From: Saprospiraceae bacterium UBA7328
Lineage (GTDB): Bacteria > Bacteroidota > Bacteroidia > Chitinophagales > Saprospiraceae
DNA length: 14,085 bases
NCBI GenBank assembly: GCA_002471345.1
Contig: DKPS01000179.1
Span: 1 to 14,085 of the forward strand
Reading direction: 5' to 3'
The translations under genes and the position numbers were made by a program. How positions within the stretch are numbered: position 1 is the stretch's first letter; each line of letters starts with the position of its first letter. This document shows positions 6,271-14,061 of this stretch, piece after piece. Under the pieces are notes generated by a model. It was given only the letters and a program-made list of their open reading frames with translations, was not told where the DNA came from and searched no databases.

Positions 6271-7266
6271 ATGCCTGAAAGTAGCCTCAGACAACTTCAA
6301 CTTCTTCAGATCTTGCCAAGACATCCTAGCAAGATCAGTACAGTAGAGATTCAAGGTCAATTAAATGATCTTGGATATTCAGTTTCACTTCGAATGATAC
6401 AAAGAGATTTAGAGTCGCTTGAGTCTGTTATGCCAATCGTGTGTGATGATAGGGAGAGACCCTTTGGTTGGTCATGGCATCAAAGTGCTTTTGGCTTACA
6501 GCCTTCTATGGACCCTATTGAAGCATTAACTTTTAGTTTAGCAGAACAATACTTAGAACCTTTGATGCCTAGTAAGAGCTTTAGGCGCATTAAGGTTTTT
6601 TTTGATCGTGCTAATTCCATATTGAAAAAAATAAAGAGGAACGAAATCAGTCGCTGGAGAGAGCGTGTCAGGGTAGAGCACCAGTGGCAAAAATTAGAAG
6701 CTCCTAAGATTAATGATCAAGTTGAGGCTGAGATTTATGATGCTCTTCTTAAGGGAAGACAGCTTTCAGTTCTTTATACGAATAGGGCAGAAAAAAGGGC
6801 TAAAGAAAGAATTATTAACCCATTAGGTTTGGTTTTAAGGGGACAAATACATTATTTAATTTGTTCGATGGATGAGGATAAGGATAATCCTAGATTCTTG
6901 CCATTACATCGATTTAACAAAGCTGAATGGAATGGGAATTCCTCTTACGAACCAAAAGGATTTTCTGTTGATAAGTACATTAAAGATAATAATCTGGGTT
7001 ATCTTTATTCCAATAAGCCTATTGTCCTTGAGGCTATATTTGATAAATCAGCAGGCTTTCATTTAACAGAAAGTTCCTTATCAAAAGATCAAGAAATTAA
7101 AACCTTAGTAGATAATCGCTTGCTGGTTAAAGCCACTGTTAGCGATACAGCTCAATTAAGATGGTGGCTACTCGGTTTTGCAGAGCAAGTTGAAGTAATA
7201 AAACCTAGCTCCTTAAGAGAGGAAATGATTCAAAATATCAAATCTATGAATAAGAGATATAAATGA
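6271..7266 (+). CDS. WYL-domain transcriptional regulator (wHTH-WYL-WCX)
   Basis: 331-aa protein of the PafC/YafY type. An N-terminal winged helix-turn-helix (about 1-65; SLRQLQLLQILPRHPSKIS, then the recognition region YSVSLRMIQRDLESLE) is followed by a linker, a WYL domain (about 150-225; KGRQLSVLYTNR, INPLGLVLRGQIHYLI, FLPLHRF) and a C-terminal WCX extension (about 250-325) ending in the usual RWWLLGFAEQVEVIKP. WYL proteins sense a ligand, probably nucleic acid in several cases, and control DNA-repair and defence genes; BrxR and CapW are defence-locus examples. It overlaps the nuclease-helicase gene by 4 nt (ATGA), so the two are translationally coupled. The inverted repeat over its own -10 box suggests autorepression. 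No Shine-Dalgarno is seen before the ATG. Confidence 0.94.
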   Translation: MPESSLRQLQLLQILPRHPSKISTVEIQGQLNDLGYSVSLRMIQRDLESLESVMPIVCDDRERPFGWSWHQSAFGLQPSMDPIEALTFSLAEQYLEPLMPSKSFRRIKVFFDRANSILKKIKRNEISRWRERVRVEHQWQKLEAPKINDQVEAEIYDALLKGRQLSVLYTNRAEKRAKERIINPLGLVLRGQIHYLICSMDEDKDNPRFLPLHRFNKAEWNGNSSYEPKGFSVDKYIKDNNLGYLYSNKPIVLEAIFDKSAGFHLTESSLSKDQEIKTLVDNRLLVKATVSDTAQLRWWLLGFAEQVEVIKPSSLREEMIQNIKSMNKRYK

Positions 7267-10200
7267 GCAACACAAGGAGACATTCGCCTTCCAGTCTCAT
7301 GAGATTCTTTGAGTCACCTTTTGAGTCACTTATTTATAAGCATCTAAGAGAGGTCGATAAAGACGCAGTAAAAGAAGACAAAGAAGATCCTTTTATGCAA
7401 GTTGCTTCGAAGAAAGGTGATCAGCATGAAATGGATTTATTTCATGACCTTTCCTCTCAAATGTCCTCTCGAATTATTCTAGACGGAGATCAAGAGGATA
7501 TGATTGATGCCACTAAAGAGGCTATGAGAGAAGGTGTTGAGCTTATATACCAAGCAGCTTTAGGCGATAAAAGTTTCTTTGGAAGAGCAGACTTCCTCCA
7601 TAAAATTGACGGTAAATCCAATTTTGGCGATTACGCTTATGAGATATGGGATGCAAAACTAGCCAATAAATCCAGACCTAAGTTTTTGATACAGCTATGT
7701 TGCTATTCGGAGATGTTATCAGAACTACAAGGTACTCTGACTGATACTTGCGTACTCATCTATGGAAATAAAGAAAAAGAAAGGTTTCAAGTGAAAGATT
7801 TTTTCGTATTTTATAAAGAAATAAGAAAGCAGTTCTTAGTCTTCCAAAATTATAATATAACCAGTGATCTTCCTGATCCTGATATGTATAGAAATTGGGG
7901 TCGTTTTAGTGAACACGCGAAAAAAAATCTTGAAGAAAGAGATCATTTATTTCAGGTAGCAAATATCAAATATTCGCAGATTATTAAGTTAAATGAAGCA
8001 GGTATAAGTACTTTAGAAGAATTAGCTACTAGCGATATTAAAGTTCATAACCTAGATAAGCGAGTTTTAGATAAATTGAGAATGCAAGCTACTATGCAAA
8101 CTAAAGCTAAAGAAAGCGGAGAGATACCTTTTTCTTTACTTTCAAATGTTGAAATGGGACTTGGTCTGTCTTCATTGCCTCCAAAATCTAAATTAGATAT
8201 ATATTTCGATATTGAAAGTAACCCGTTACTTACAAAGATTCCTCTTCATTATTTATGGGGTGCTGCACATGAAGATAATGCTGAGGGTTTTGACTGTTGG
8301 TGGGCTCATTCTGAAGAAGAAATGAAAACCGCCTTTGAAGATTTTATAGATTGGACTTATGCAAGATGGCAACAAGATGACACCATGCACGTATATCACT
8401 ATGGTCAATTTGAGATAACAGCCATAAGGGAGCTCATGGGTCATTTTGGAACTCGTGAGAGAGAGGTAGATAATCTTTTGAGAAATGAAGTGTTCGTCGA
8501 TTTATATAGAGTAGTAAAGCAGTCTTTGTGTATTGGAGCAGAAGGCTATGGATTAAAAGCTATAGAACCCTTATTTAGAGAAGAAAGACATAATGAAGTA
8601 AGCAGTGGTCAAGATTCAACAGTGGTCTATGAAGTCTGGTCATCAGAAAGAGGAGATACAAAAGATCACACTGATAGTGAATATTTAAAGGAGATTTGGG
8701 ATTACAACAAAGATGATTGTATTTCATTAATTTCTTTATCCGATTGGTTAAGAGTTATACAAGAGAAAGAGGGTATTTCTTATTTTTTTAGAGTTAGTAA
8801 AGAACGAGAGGTTGAGAAGATTGACGCATCAAATCTTTTAGATGAATTAGTCAGCGGCTTATCAGAACAAGATAAAAAACCACATGCTCGGATCTTAGCA
8901 AATTTATGTCTTTACCATAAAAGAGAAAATAAGCCCGCCTACTGGCGACTTTTTGATCGACTAGAGTCTACAGATGAAGAGCTTGTTGATGATTTAGATT
9001 GCCTAGGAGATTTAGTCGCAACTGGAGAAATTGAAGAAATCACTACCAAGTCTTCAGCATATACATTTTCATTTGATCCAAACCAAGAAACAAAGATCAA
9101 ACGAGGTGATTCAGTACGTGTAAAGCAAGACACAAATATTAACGTTACCGTGTATGAGATGAATTCTAATGATGGAAATATAAAACTTAAATCAACTAAG
9201 GAGTTACCCAGCCATTTAAGTTTGATTCCACTCAATGTTGTTCCTGCAAGACCTATTGATACAAGCATTCAAGAAACAGCAGAAAACTACTTAAAGACCG
9301 GTAAATTAAATAAATGCTTAGATAATTTTTTGTCCAAAGATAGACCTAATTTGAAAAAAGAGGGAGATGTAAATTTATCAAACTGGGGAAGCACTGCTTT
9401 GGAAGCAGCTATCGAGATCTCATCATCTTTAGATGGAGGATATCTATGTATGCAAGGTCCGCCAGGTACAGGAAAAACTTATGTTGGCTCAAGAGTTATA
9501 GCTTCTCTGGTCAATCAAGGTTACAAGATTGGTATTGCTTCAAATAGTCACAAAGCGATAAATAATATTCTTGAAAAAGTAATAAATGTTATGGACGAGG
9601 GAGGCATCACAGGTGATATCGCCAGAATACATAGTGGGCAGGATGAACTCTATGATAACTCTAGGATTCGACTTTTTAAAAATGTTGGTCAAGCCGAACT
9701 ATCAGACGAAATTAAGATAGTTGCTGGAGTGGCTTGGACATTTGCAAATGACAAAATGGAGAGCGAACTGGATTATCTTCTTATAGATGAAGCTGGACAG
9801 GTATCTTTAGCAAATATGGTGGGAATGAGTAAGTGCTGTAAAAACATTATTCTTATGGGAGATCAAATGCAGTTGTCTCAACCAACGCAGGGAGTTCACC
9901 CCGAGGACTCTGGTGTGTCTTGCTTAGATTACTTGCTAGGAGAATTTTCTACTGTACCAGCAGATAAAGGCTTGCTTTTACCTGATACCTACAGACTTAA
10001 TTCAGATATATGTAATTTCATTTCGTCTAGGGTGTACGATGGAAGATTGCAGTCTGTAGATGTAGCAAATTCTAGAAAGATTCAAGTAAGCAATGCAAAC
10101 CTGAAGAAGGAGTCAGGTATCTGTTACTTACCTGTCCAACATGAGGGCAATGAACAATCTAGTGCAGAAGAAGTCGAGGCTATAGAGGAGTTAGTTGTTA

Positions 10201-10589
10201 ATCTTCTAAAAGGTAAAAAAACGGACGAAGAGGGCAATGAGTCGTCTATGACTCCACGAGATATTTTAATAGTCTCTCCATACAATCATCAAATAAGATT
10301 ACTCCAAGAGGCTATGGGATCATTATTTGAAGTTGGAACAGTTGATAAATTTCAGGGTAGGGAAGCACCTATTGTTATTATTTCTATGGCTGCAAGTGAT
10401 TTAGAAAGTGCTCCAAGAGGTGCAGATTTTCTTTTAGAGAGAAATCGTCTCAATGTTGCTCTTTCACGAGCTCAGACTTTAGCTATTCTTGTAGCTTCTC
10501 CAAACCTCAATCAACCAATAGCAAATTCTTCAAAAGAAATGTCCTTGGTAAATTTCTATATGGACTTGGTGGATTACGCTGTACATTAG
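7263..10589 (+). CDS. RecB/Cas4-like nuclease + DEDD-like exonuclease + SF1 helicase fusion (TM0106 type)
   Basis: 1108-aa protein with three intact modules. (1) A RecB/Cas4-type PD-(D/E)XK nuclease, about 1-200: H55, D110 in GRAD, D130-A-K132, and Q144-LCC-Y148. A helix-hairpin-helix-like stretch follows near 240-275. (2) An RNase H-like DEDD exonuclease, about 310-495: D316-x-E318, candidate D413, and the YNKDD motif at 481-485. (3) A Dna2/Upf1-like superfamily 1 helicase, about 700-1085: Walker A GPPGTGKT (732-739), LLIDEAGQ (839-846), GDQMQLSQP (866-874), VDKFQGRE near 1027 and RLNVALSRA (1062-1070). It should unwind and degrade nucleic acid. Every catalytic set is present, so it is likely active. 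It is coupled to the WYL regulator by a 4-nt overlap, a setting typical of tightly controlled anti-phage or repair nucleases. Confidence 0.94.
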   Translation: MSNTRRHSPSSLMRFFESPFESLIYKHLREVDKDAVKEDKEDPFMQVASKKGDQHEMDLFHDLSSQMSSRIILDGDQEDMIDATKEAMREGVELIYQAALGDKSFFGRADFLHKIDGKSNFGDYAYEIWDAKLANKSRPKFLIQLCCYSEMLSELQGTLTDTCVLIYGNKEKERFQVKDFFVFYKEIRKQFLVFQNYNITSDLPDPDMYRNWGRFSEHAKKNLEERDHLFQVANIKYSQIIKLNEAGISTLEELATSDIKVHNLDKRVLDKLRMQATMQTKAKESGEIPFSLLSNVEMGLGLSSLPPKSKLDIYFDIESNPLLTKIPLHYLWGAAHEDNAEGFDCWWAHSEEEMKTAFEDFIDWTYARWQQDDTMHVYHYGQFEITAIRELMGHFGTREREVDNLLRNEVFVDLYRVVKQSLCIGAEGYGLKAIEPLFREERHNEVSSGQDSTVVYEVWSSERGDTKDHTDSEYLKEIWDYNKDDCISLISLSDWLRVIQEKEGISYFFRVSKEREVEKIDASNLLDELVSGLSEQDKKPHARILANLCLYHKRENKPAYWRLFDRLESTDEELVDDLDCLGDLVATGEIEEITTKSSAYTFSFDPNQETKIKRGDSVRVKQDTNINVTVYEMNSNDGNIKLKSTKELPSHLSLIPLNVVPARPIDTSIQETAENYLKTGKLNKCLDNFLSKDRPNLKKEGDVNLSNWGSTALEAAIEISSSLDGGYLCMQGPPGTGKTYVGSRVIASLVNQGYKIGIASNSHKAINNILEKVINVMDEGGITGDIARIHSGQDELYDNSRIRLFKNVGQAELSDEIKIVAGVAWTFANDKMESELDYLLIDEAGQVSLANMVGMSKCCKNIILMGDQMQLSQPTQGVHPEDSGVSCLDYLLGEFSTVPADKGLLLPDTYRLNSDICNFISSRVYDGRLQSVDVANSRKIQVSNANLKKESGICYLPVQHEGNEQSSAEEVEAIEELVVNLLKGKKTDEEGNESSMTPRDILIVSPYNHQIRLLQEAMGSLFEVGTVDKFQGREAPIVIISMAASDLESAPRGADFLLERNRLNVALSRAQTLAILVASPNLNQPIANSSKEMSLVNFYMDLVDYAVH

Positions 10590-10590
10590 T

Positions 10591-10607
10591 GCGTCATAAT
10601 ATGACGT
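10591..10607 (+). promoter_or_regulatory. Operator-like inverted repeat, copy 3
   Basis: GCGTC-N7-GACGT with the same arms and spacer length as the copy over the WYL promoter. The spacer, ATAATAT, is again -10-like (CATAAT at 10595-10600). It starts right after the helicase stop codon and 22 bp before the next gene, so it probably marks a promoter for the 119-aa gene and those behind it. It includes the palindrome TGACGTCA (10602-10609). Confidence 0.6.
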
Positions 10608-10628
10608 CATATAAGTTACTATTTCAAG

Positions 10629-10988
10629 ATGGAAATAAAAGACTTAAACCACGAAGCAATAATCAAAATATCCTTTCCTGATGAAGAAGAAGTTGAAGAT
10701 GACACTCATCGGATATTATTAGGACTAGATAGTCTTAAGGAATACTTTCTAGATCTAGGACTTGATCCAGAAGAAATATCTGATGCTATGGCGTTTTTTT
10801 GTGTTTCAAGGTTCTGTATGGAATCAAAGGACTTAGAGTTCGCCAGGCAAAGAATAAATGCATTTCTGGAAATAGGTTTAGGGCGTTCCTTAGAAGAAAA
10901 GAAAAAACTTGATGATTCTTCAGATATTCATCAGGCAGATTTCTTTTCAGTTTTTTTAGATCCATCAAATAAACCAACCATTCAATAA
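10629..10988 (+). CDS. Unrecognised acidic 119-aa protein downstream of the nuclease-helicase
   Basis: A soluble, strongly acidic, mainly helical protein. It has an FPDEEEVEDDTH acidic run (16-27), helical segments such as SLKEYFLDLGLDPEEISDAMAFF, and a C-terminal tail rich in D and S. No signal peptide, membrane segment or family is recognised. Such acidic small proteins can mimic DNA or inhibit a nuclease, but nothing specific points to that. It lies 39 bp after the helicase gene with an operator-like inverted repeat in between, so it may be part of the WYL-controlled set. The ATG has no clear Shine-Dalgarno. The next gene starts 4 bp after its stop. Confidence 0.72.
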   Translation: MEIKDLNHEAIIKISFPDEEEVEDDTHRILLGLDSLKEYFLDLGLDPEEISDAMAFFCVSRFCMESKDLEFARQRINAFLEIGLGRSLEEKKKLDDSSDIHQADFFSVFLDPSNKPTIQ

Positions 10989-10992
10989 TAAT

Positions 10993-11520
10993 ATGAAATT
11001 TTCTCTATCTTTCTTTGCCTTTCTTCCTTTTAGTATTTTCTCTGAAATTGATATAACAACCATTGACTCATTTAGGATTGTAAATGCCGGACCTCACATG
11101 CTTTTAGTAAAGAAGTATTCAGAGAACCCCCTGTCTGATAACGGCTTTATCTTTCATGTAAAAAGACCTCATTGTTTTGCAGATCAACCTAGCTTTGTTA
11201 TGTATTCTCCTGATTCAGAAGATTTTGAAGAGCCAGAAGAGGATTCTCTAATCAAAGCGAAGATAAGAGTTAACCTTAAAAAGACAAAAGAAATAGATCT
11301 GAAAGTTTTTTTAGCTTTAGAGGAAAGATCAGTACTTGAGCTTAAAGGAAATTTTCCAAGCCTAAGAGGCGCAAGAGTAATGGAATTAGATTCTATTTAT
11401 GGAAAAGAAAAATGGGTACTGAATCATATAGATAATGCAATTGATGAAGCCACAAAGATTTGTGAATCTTTTGCTCCTTATGAAGAAGAGGAAGAAGAGG
11501 CAAAGGAGACTAAAGTTTAA
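10993..11520 (+). CDS. Small secreted protein, unknown (175 aa)
   Basis: It starts with a short signal peptide: MKFSLSFFAFLPFSIFS, with likely cleavage near residue 17, so the product is probably periplasmic or exported. The mature part has two cysteines, C61 in PHCFADQPSFVMY and C157 in ATKICESF, that could form a disulfide, and a very acidic C-terminal tail (EEEEEEA). The secreted product of the gene at 12045-12650 shows a similar plan: signal peptide, Cys followed by a PS pair, and a second Cys near the C-terminus. No domain is recognised. It is tightly spaced with the gene before (4 bp) and overlaps the next by one base, indicating an operon. Confidence 0.72.
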   Translation: MKFSLSFFAFLPFSIFSEIDITTIDSFRIVNAGPHMLLVKKYSENPLSDNGFIFHVKRPHCFADQPSFVMYSPDSEDFEEPEEDSLIKAKIRVNLKKTKEIDLKVFLALEERSVLELKGNFPSLRGARVMELDSIYGKEKWVLNHIDNAIDEATKICESFAPYEEEEEEAKETKV

Positions 11521-11741
11521 TGAGATTAATCGGACTTCTTCTCTATATATTTGGTTTTCTATCTTCTCTTGTTTTGGCTTTTGCATATAGAGACTATTCT
11601 TTTCAAATGTTATTCATTTTTTTATTCTCCACTTCAACCTTGACCTTAGGAACTTGTATCATGAGTTTGAATAAGGCTAAGCACTATCAAGAGGATTCAG
11701 AAGAAGATTTAGATGTTATAGGTAAATTTTCTATCTACTGA
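11520..11741 (+). CDS. Small two-TM membrane protein (73 aa)
   Basis: The protein has two hydrophobic segments, about 3-22 (LIGLLLYIFGFLSSLVLAFA) and about 30-49 (MLFIFLFSTSTLTLGTCIM), then an acidic soluble tail of about 24 residues (EDSEEDLDV). The ATG overlaps the preceding stop in TAATG, so it is translationally coupled to the secreted 175-aa protein, and the two may work together at the inner membrane. No family is recognised. It ends with TGA. Confidence 0.65.
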   Translation: MRLIGLLLYIFGFLSSLVLAFAYRDYSFQMLFIFLFSTSTLTLGTCIMSLNKAKHYQEDSEEDLDVIGKFSIY

Positions 11742-11770
11742 ATTTAAAAATTACTTTTTACAATCACTAT

Positions 11771-12052
11771 ATGAAAACCAAAGAACAACTCAAAAAAGAG
11801 ATCAACGCACTGCGACAAAACATATGTTGGGTACATGGAGATGATCTTCTAAAAGGTATTGCAGAGCCAAGTTATGGTATCCCTTCAGGATACGACTCTG
11901 AAGTTCAAAAAGAATTCCCTTTTCATGGTTTATTTGTTGATTTAGGTTGTTTGGCAGCCACTTCAGATCAAATTAAAGGACAGGTTACTAATGTATGCCC
12001 AACTTGCAAAAAAAAGGCATTAATTTATTTGGAAGCTGTTGAGAGTGAATAG
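11771..12052 (+). CDS. Small possible zinc-binding protein (93 aa)
   Basis: A soluble 93-aa protein with a charged helical N-terminus (MKTKEQLKKEINALRQN) and two pairs of possible metal ligands: C19-x2-H22 (CWVH) and C76-x2-C79 (CPTC), with a further C60 between them. This spacing could build one split zinc site, but the middle is not a pattern I know, and no function can be given. Its last bases overlap the start of the next secreted-protein gene, so it is part of the same transcription unit. Confidence 0.65.
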   Translation: MKTKEQLKKEINALRQNICWVHGDDLLKGIAEPSYGIPSGYDSEVQKEFPFHGLFVDLGCLAATSDQIKGQVTNVCPTCKKKALIYLEAVESE

Positions 12053-12650
12053 ATCAATACATATCTTAGTTATCCTTTTATTTACAGATACTATTTATGG
12101 TGAAGTTGAATATAACTCTCTGCATGACGAGACATATTGGTTTCCTAACAGCGAATTCATTCTTGAAGATGTTCAAACAGGTAGTGTAAGGAGTAATTTA
12201 GTTTGGAAGGACAGAATGTATGTGATGGTTGATGAAGAGAACTGTTTAGGCGAACCCTCAATTTTTGTTCAACTCTCAACAAATAAAGTAAAAACTAAGT
12301 TTCCAGATTTTGATTTCAGTTCTATGGAAGATAAATCTGTTGATTTGGTTTTAAATTTTGATGGGAAATATATTGAAAATAATCATGCGAAGATAATTAA
12401 TGCTCTAGAGTTTGAAGATGGAAACCACGCCATACATCTTAACTTGGGGAGAGTTTATAAATCCTTCTTGGCCATTGAGGAAGTTTATGAGAATCCATTA
12501 GGGTGGAAAGTACTAACCATAAAAATTCAAGATGATGATCCCACTCTCAAATATTTCGCTTTTCCTGAAAGACAATACAGAATGTTGGGGTTCAGAACAC
12601 TAATGGTGCATCTTATAGAAGAGTGCAAGAAAAGTTCTAAATATCGCTAA
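12045..12650 (+). CDS. Secreted protein, unknown (about 201 aa)
   Basis: The N-terminus is a signal peptide (NRSIHILVILLFTDTIYGEVEY), with likely cleavage after the glycine, so the product is exported. I chose the GTG at 12045, which has GGAAG nine bases upstream and overlaps the previous stop; a TTG at 12039 is the alternative, adding two residues. The mature protein looks mostly beta. It has one Cys in the first third (ENCLGEPSIFV) and one near the end (LIEECKKSS), matching the plan of the 175-aa secreted protein at 10993-11520, with which it may share a distant origin. No catalytic motif is recognised. Confidence 0.72.
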   Translation: MNRSIHILVILLFTDTIYGEVEYNSLHDETYWFPNSEFILEDVQTGSVRSNLVWKDRMYVMVDEENCLGEPSIFVQLSTNKVKTKFPDFDFSSMEDKSVDLVLNFDGKYIENNHAKIINALEFEDGNHAIHLNLGRVYKSFLAIEEVYENPLGWKVLTIKIQDDDPTLKYFAFPERQYRMLGFRTLMVHLIEECKKSSKYR

Positions 12651-12696
12651 ATTCTCAGCACATAAAACCTCTGATATAGTTGTAAACAAGACACTC

Positions 12697-13161
12697 ATGC
12701 TAAGAAAATTATTTAAATCATTCTGGAAAAGAAATATCAACAAGAGCTTCGAGCATAAAGAATATGAGTCCATGTCTGGACTCATTAAAGAATTTGGAGA
12801 AGATCAAGAGCAAAAAGATATAGATACAGTCTTTGATAGTCTTGAAGGTAATCAAGAAGAAAGAGTAAAGCCAATTGAATTTAAGATTAACGATACAGAA
12901 ACTGGATACTTATCACCCGACATACTTCAAATAGATGGTGCTTCTTATGTTGAGGGTATGGACGATTACGAATGGATATTTCAGATTGCTAGCAAAGATT
13001 TTGAATCACTGCTCAAACTCCTCAAAGCAACTGAAAAGTTATCGAATGATGTACCAAATGAGTTAATAGATTTTCTCAAAGAGAATGGCACAAAAGTTTC
13101 TGAGATAAGAGAATTGTGTCAGGATAATGTAATAGAACATTACTTCCAGAATTGGATATAA
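12697..13161 (+). CDS. Unrecognised 154-aa protein
   Basis: A soluble, acidic protein with a short basic N-terminal helix (MLRKLFKSFWKRN), an acidic linker, a central beta-like part (PIEFKINDTETGYLSPDILQIDG) and a helical C-terminal half (DFESLLKLLKATEKLSNDVPNELIDFLKENG). There is no signal peptide, membrane segment or known family. A TATAGT sequence in the 46-bp gap upstream could be a -10 box, but there is no clear Shine-Dalgarno. It lies between the secreted-protein cluster and the EEP nuclease, with a gap of 57 bp to the latter. The function is unknown. Confidence 0.65.
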   Translation: MLRKLFKSFWKRNINKSFEHKEYESMSGLIKEFGEDQEQKDIDTVFDSLEGNQEERVKPIEFKINDTETGYLSPDILQIDGASYVEGMDDYEWIFQIASKDFESLLKLLKATEKLSNDVPNELIDFLKENGTKVSEIRELCQDNVIEHYFQNWI

Positions 13162-13218
13162 CTTATTCAGAGGTAAGAGATCTTGAGAAAGAAGGGCGCA
13201 GTTATAAATATTTAGAAA

Positions 13219-13938
13219 ATGAAGATCATCACTTGGAATTGTAAAATGAAATTCCGCGAGGATTTACAAAAGGTTTTCCCTTTGAAGCCAGATGTTTTAG
13301 TTGTTTCTGAATGTGAGAATTTAGATCGACTTAATCTGCCAAGAGAGGACTTACCTGAGCCGTCCGATGCCTTCTGGATAGGAGATAATCAATCTAAAGG
13401 CTTAGGTGTGTTTACATTTAATGACTACAAATTAAAGCTCTATGAAAACTATTCAGATGAGTTCAAATATTTACTCCCCCTTGTTTTGTCTAATGGCAAA
13501 GAAGAATTTAATTTAATGGGTGTATGGACAAAAAAAGTTGGAGATAAAAAGAAAGGACACAATAACTATATTAGACAGGTTTATCTTGCCAATATTGCTT
13601 ATCAAGAATTTTTATCCCAAGAAAATGTAATTATCTGTGGCGATTTCAATAGCAATCTTATTTGGGAAAGGACTGGTGTAGATAAAAATCATCAAGATGT
13701 TCTTGATCAGTTATCAGAGAAAGGGATTCAAAGTTCGTATCATCATTACTTTAATGAAGAGCAGGGCAAAGAAACTCAAGCAACTTATTATCACTATCAT
13801 AAGCAAGACAGACCCTTCCATATTGATTTTTGTTTTTTATCTCAATCTTTAATAGAAAAACTTAAGTTAGTAACTTTGGGTGACTTCAATGCATGGATTA
13901 AGTCAAGTGACCATGTACCTATGACAATTGAATTTTAA
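13219..13938 (+). CDS. Endonuclease/exonuclease/phosphatase (EEP) family protein
   Basis: A 239-aa metal-dependent phosphoesterase of the DNase I/ExoIII fold. The full motif set is visible: N7 in ITWNCK, E31 in VVSECEN, D142 and N144 in CGDFNSN, H201-I-D203, and the closing S230-D231-H232 (SSDHVPM). Family members cut DNA, RNA or other phosphodiesters; the substrate cannot be told from sequence. Compact length and no signal peptide indicate a cytoplasmic enzyme. As the last gene before the right end of the island it may be separate cargo, or the nuclease of a system with the unknown gene before it. There is no Shine-Dalgarno; TATAAA at 13203-13208 would give an almost leaderless message. Confidence 0.9.
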   Translation: MKIITWNCKMKFREDLQKVFPLKPDVLVVSECENLDRLNLPREDLPEPSDAFWIGDNQSKGLGVFTFNDYKLKLYENYSDEFKYLLPLVLSNGKEEFNLMGVWTKKVGDKKKGHNNYIRQVYLANIAYQEFLSQENVIICGDFNSNLIWERTGVDKNHQDVLDQLSEKGIQSSYHHYFNEEQGKETQATYYHYHKQDRPFHIDFCFLSQSLIEKLKLVTLGDFNAWIKSSDHVPMTIEF

Positions 13939-13984
13939 AATTTTTGCAAACTATCCCAAATTCGTAACAGAATTGCTGCATTAA

Positions 13985-14008
13985 AGTGCTATAAATAGTG
14001 CTATACCT
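13985..14008 (+). repeat. Right subterminal tandem repeat, AGTGCTATA x2 (12-bp period)
   Basis: AGTGCTATA occurs at 13985-13993 and 13997-14005, followed by CCT, matching the left-end pair except for the 3-bp spacer. Two more degenerate copies may follow: GATGCTATG (14017-14025) and ATAGCTATA (14030-14038). It sits about 53 bp inside the tRNA fragment. A recombinase or excisionase binding role is inferred. Confidence 0.75.
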
Positions 14009-14061
14009 GTAAATGTGATGCTATGAAAGATAGCTATAATAAGGATTTTTGTTAAACAATA

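Noticed and set aside
8939..9268. Leftward 109-codon frame inside the helicase gene
   Set aside because: It overlaps continuous coding sequence of the nuclease-helicase fusion and is low-complexity (serine-rich); shadow frame.
13939..13955. AT-only inverted repeat after the EEP gene as a terminator
   Set aside because: AATTTTAAAATT has no G-C pairs and would form no stable hairpin.
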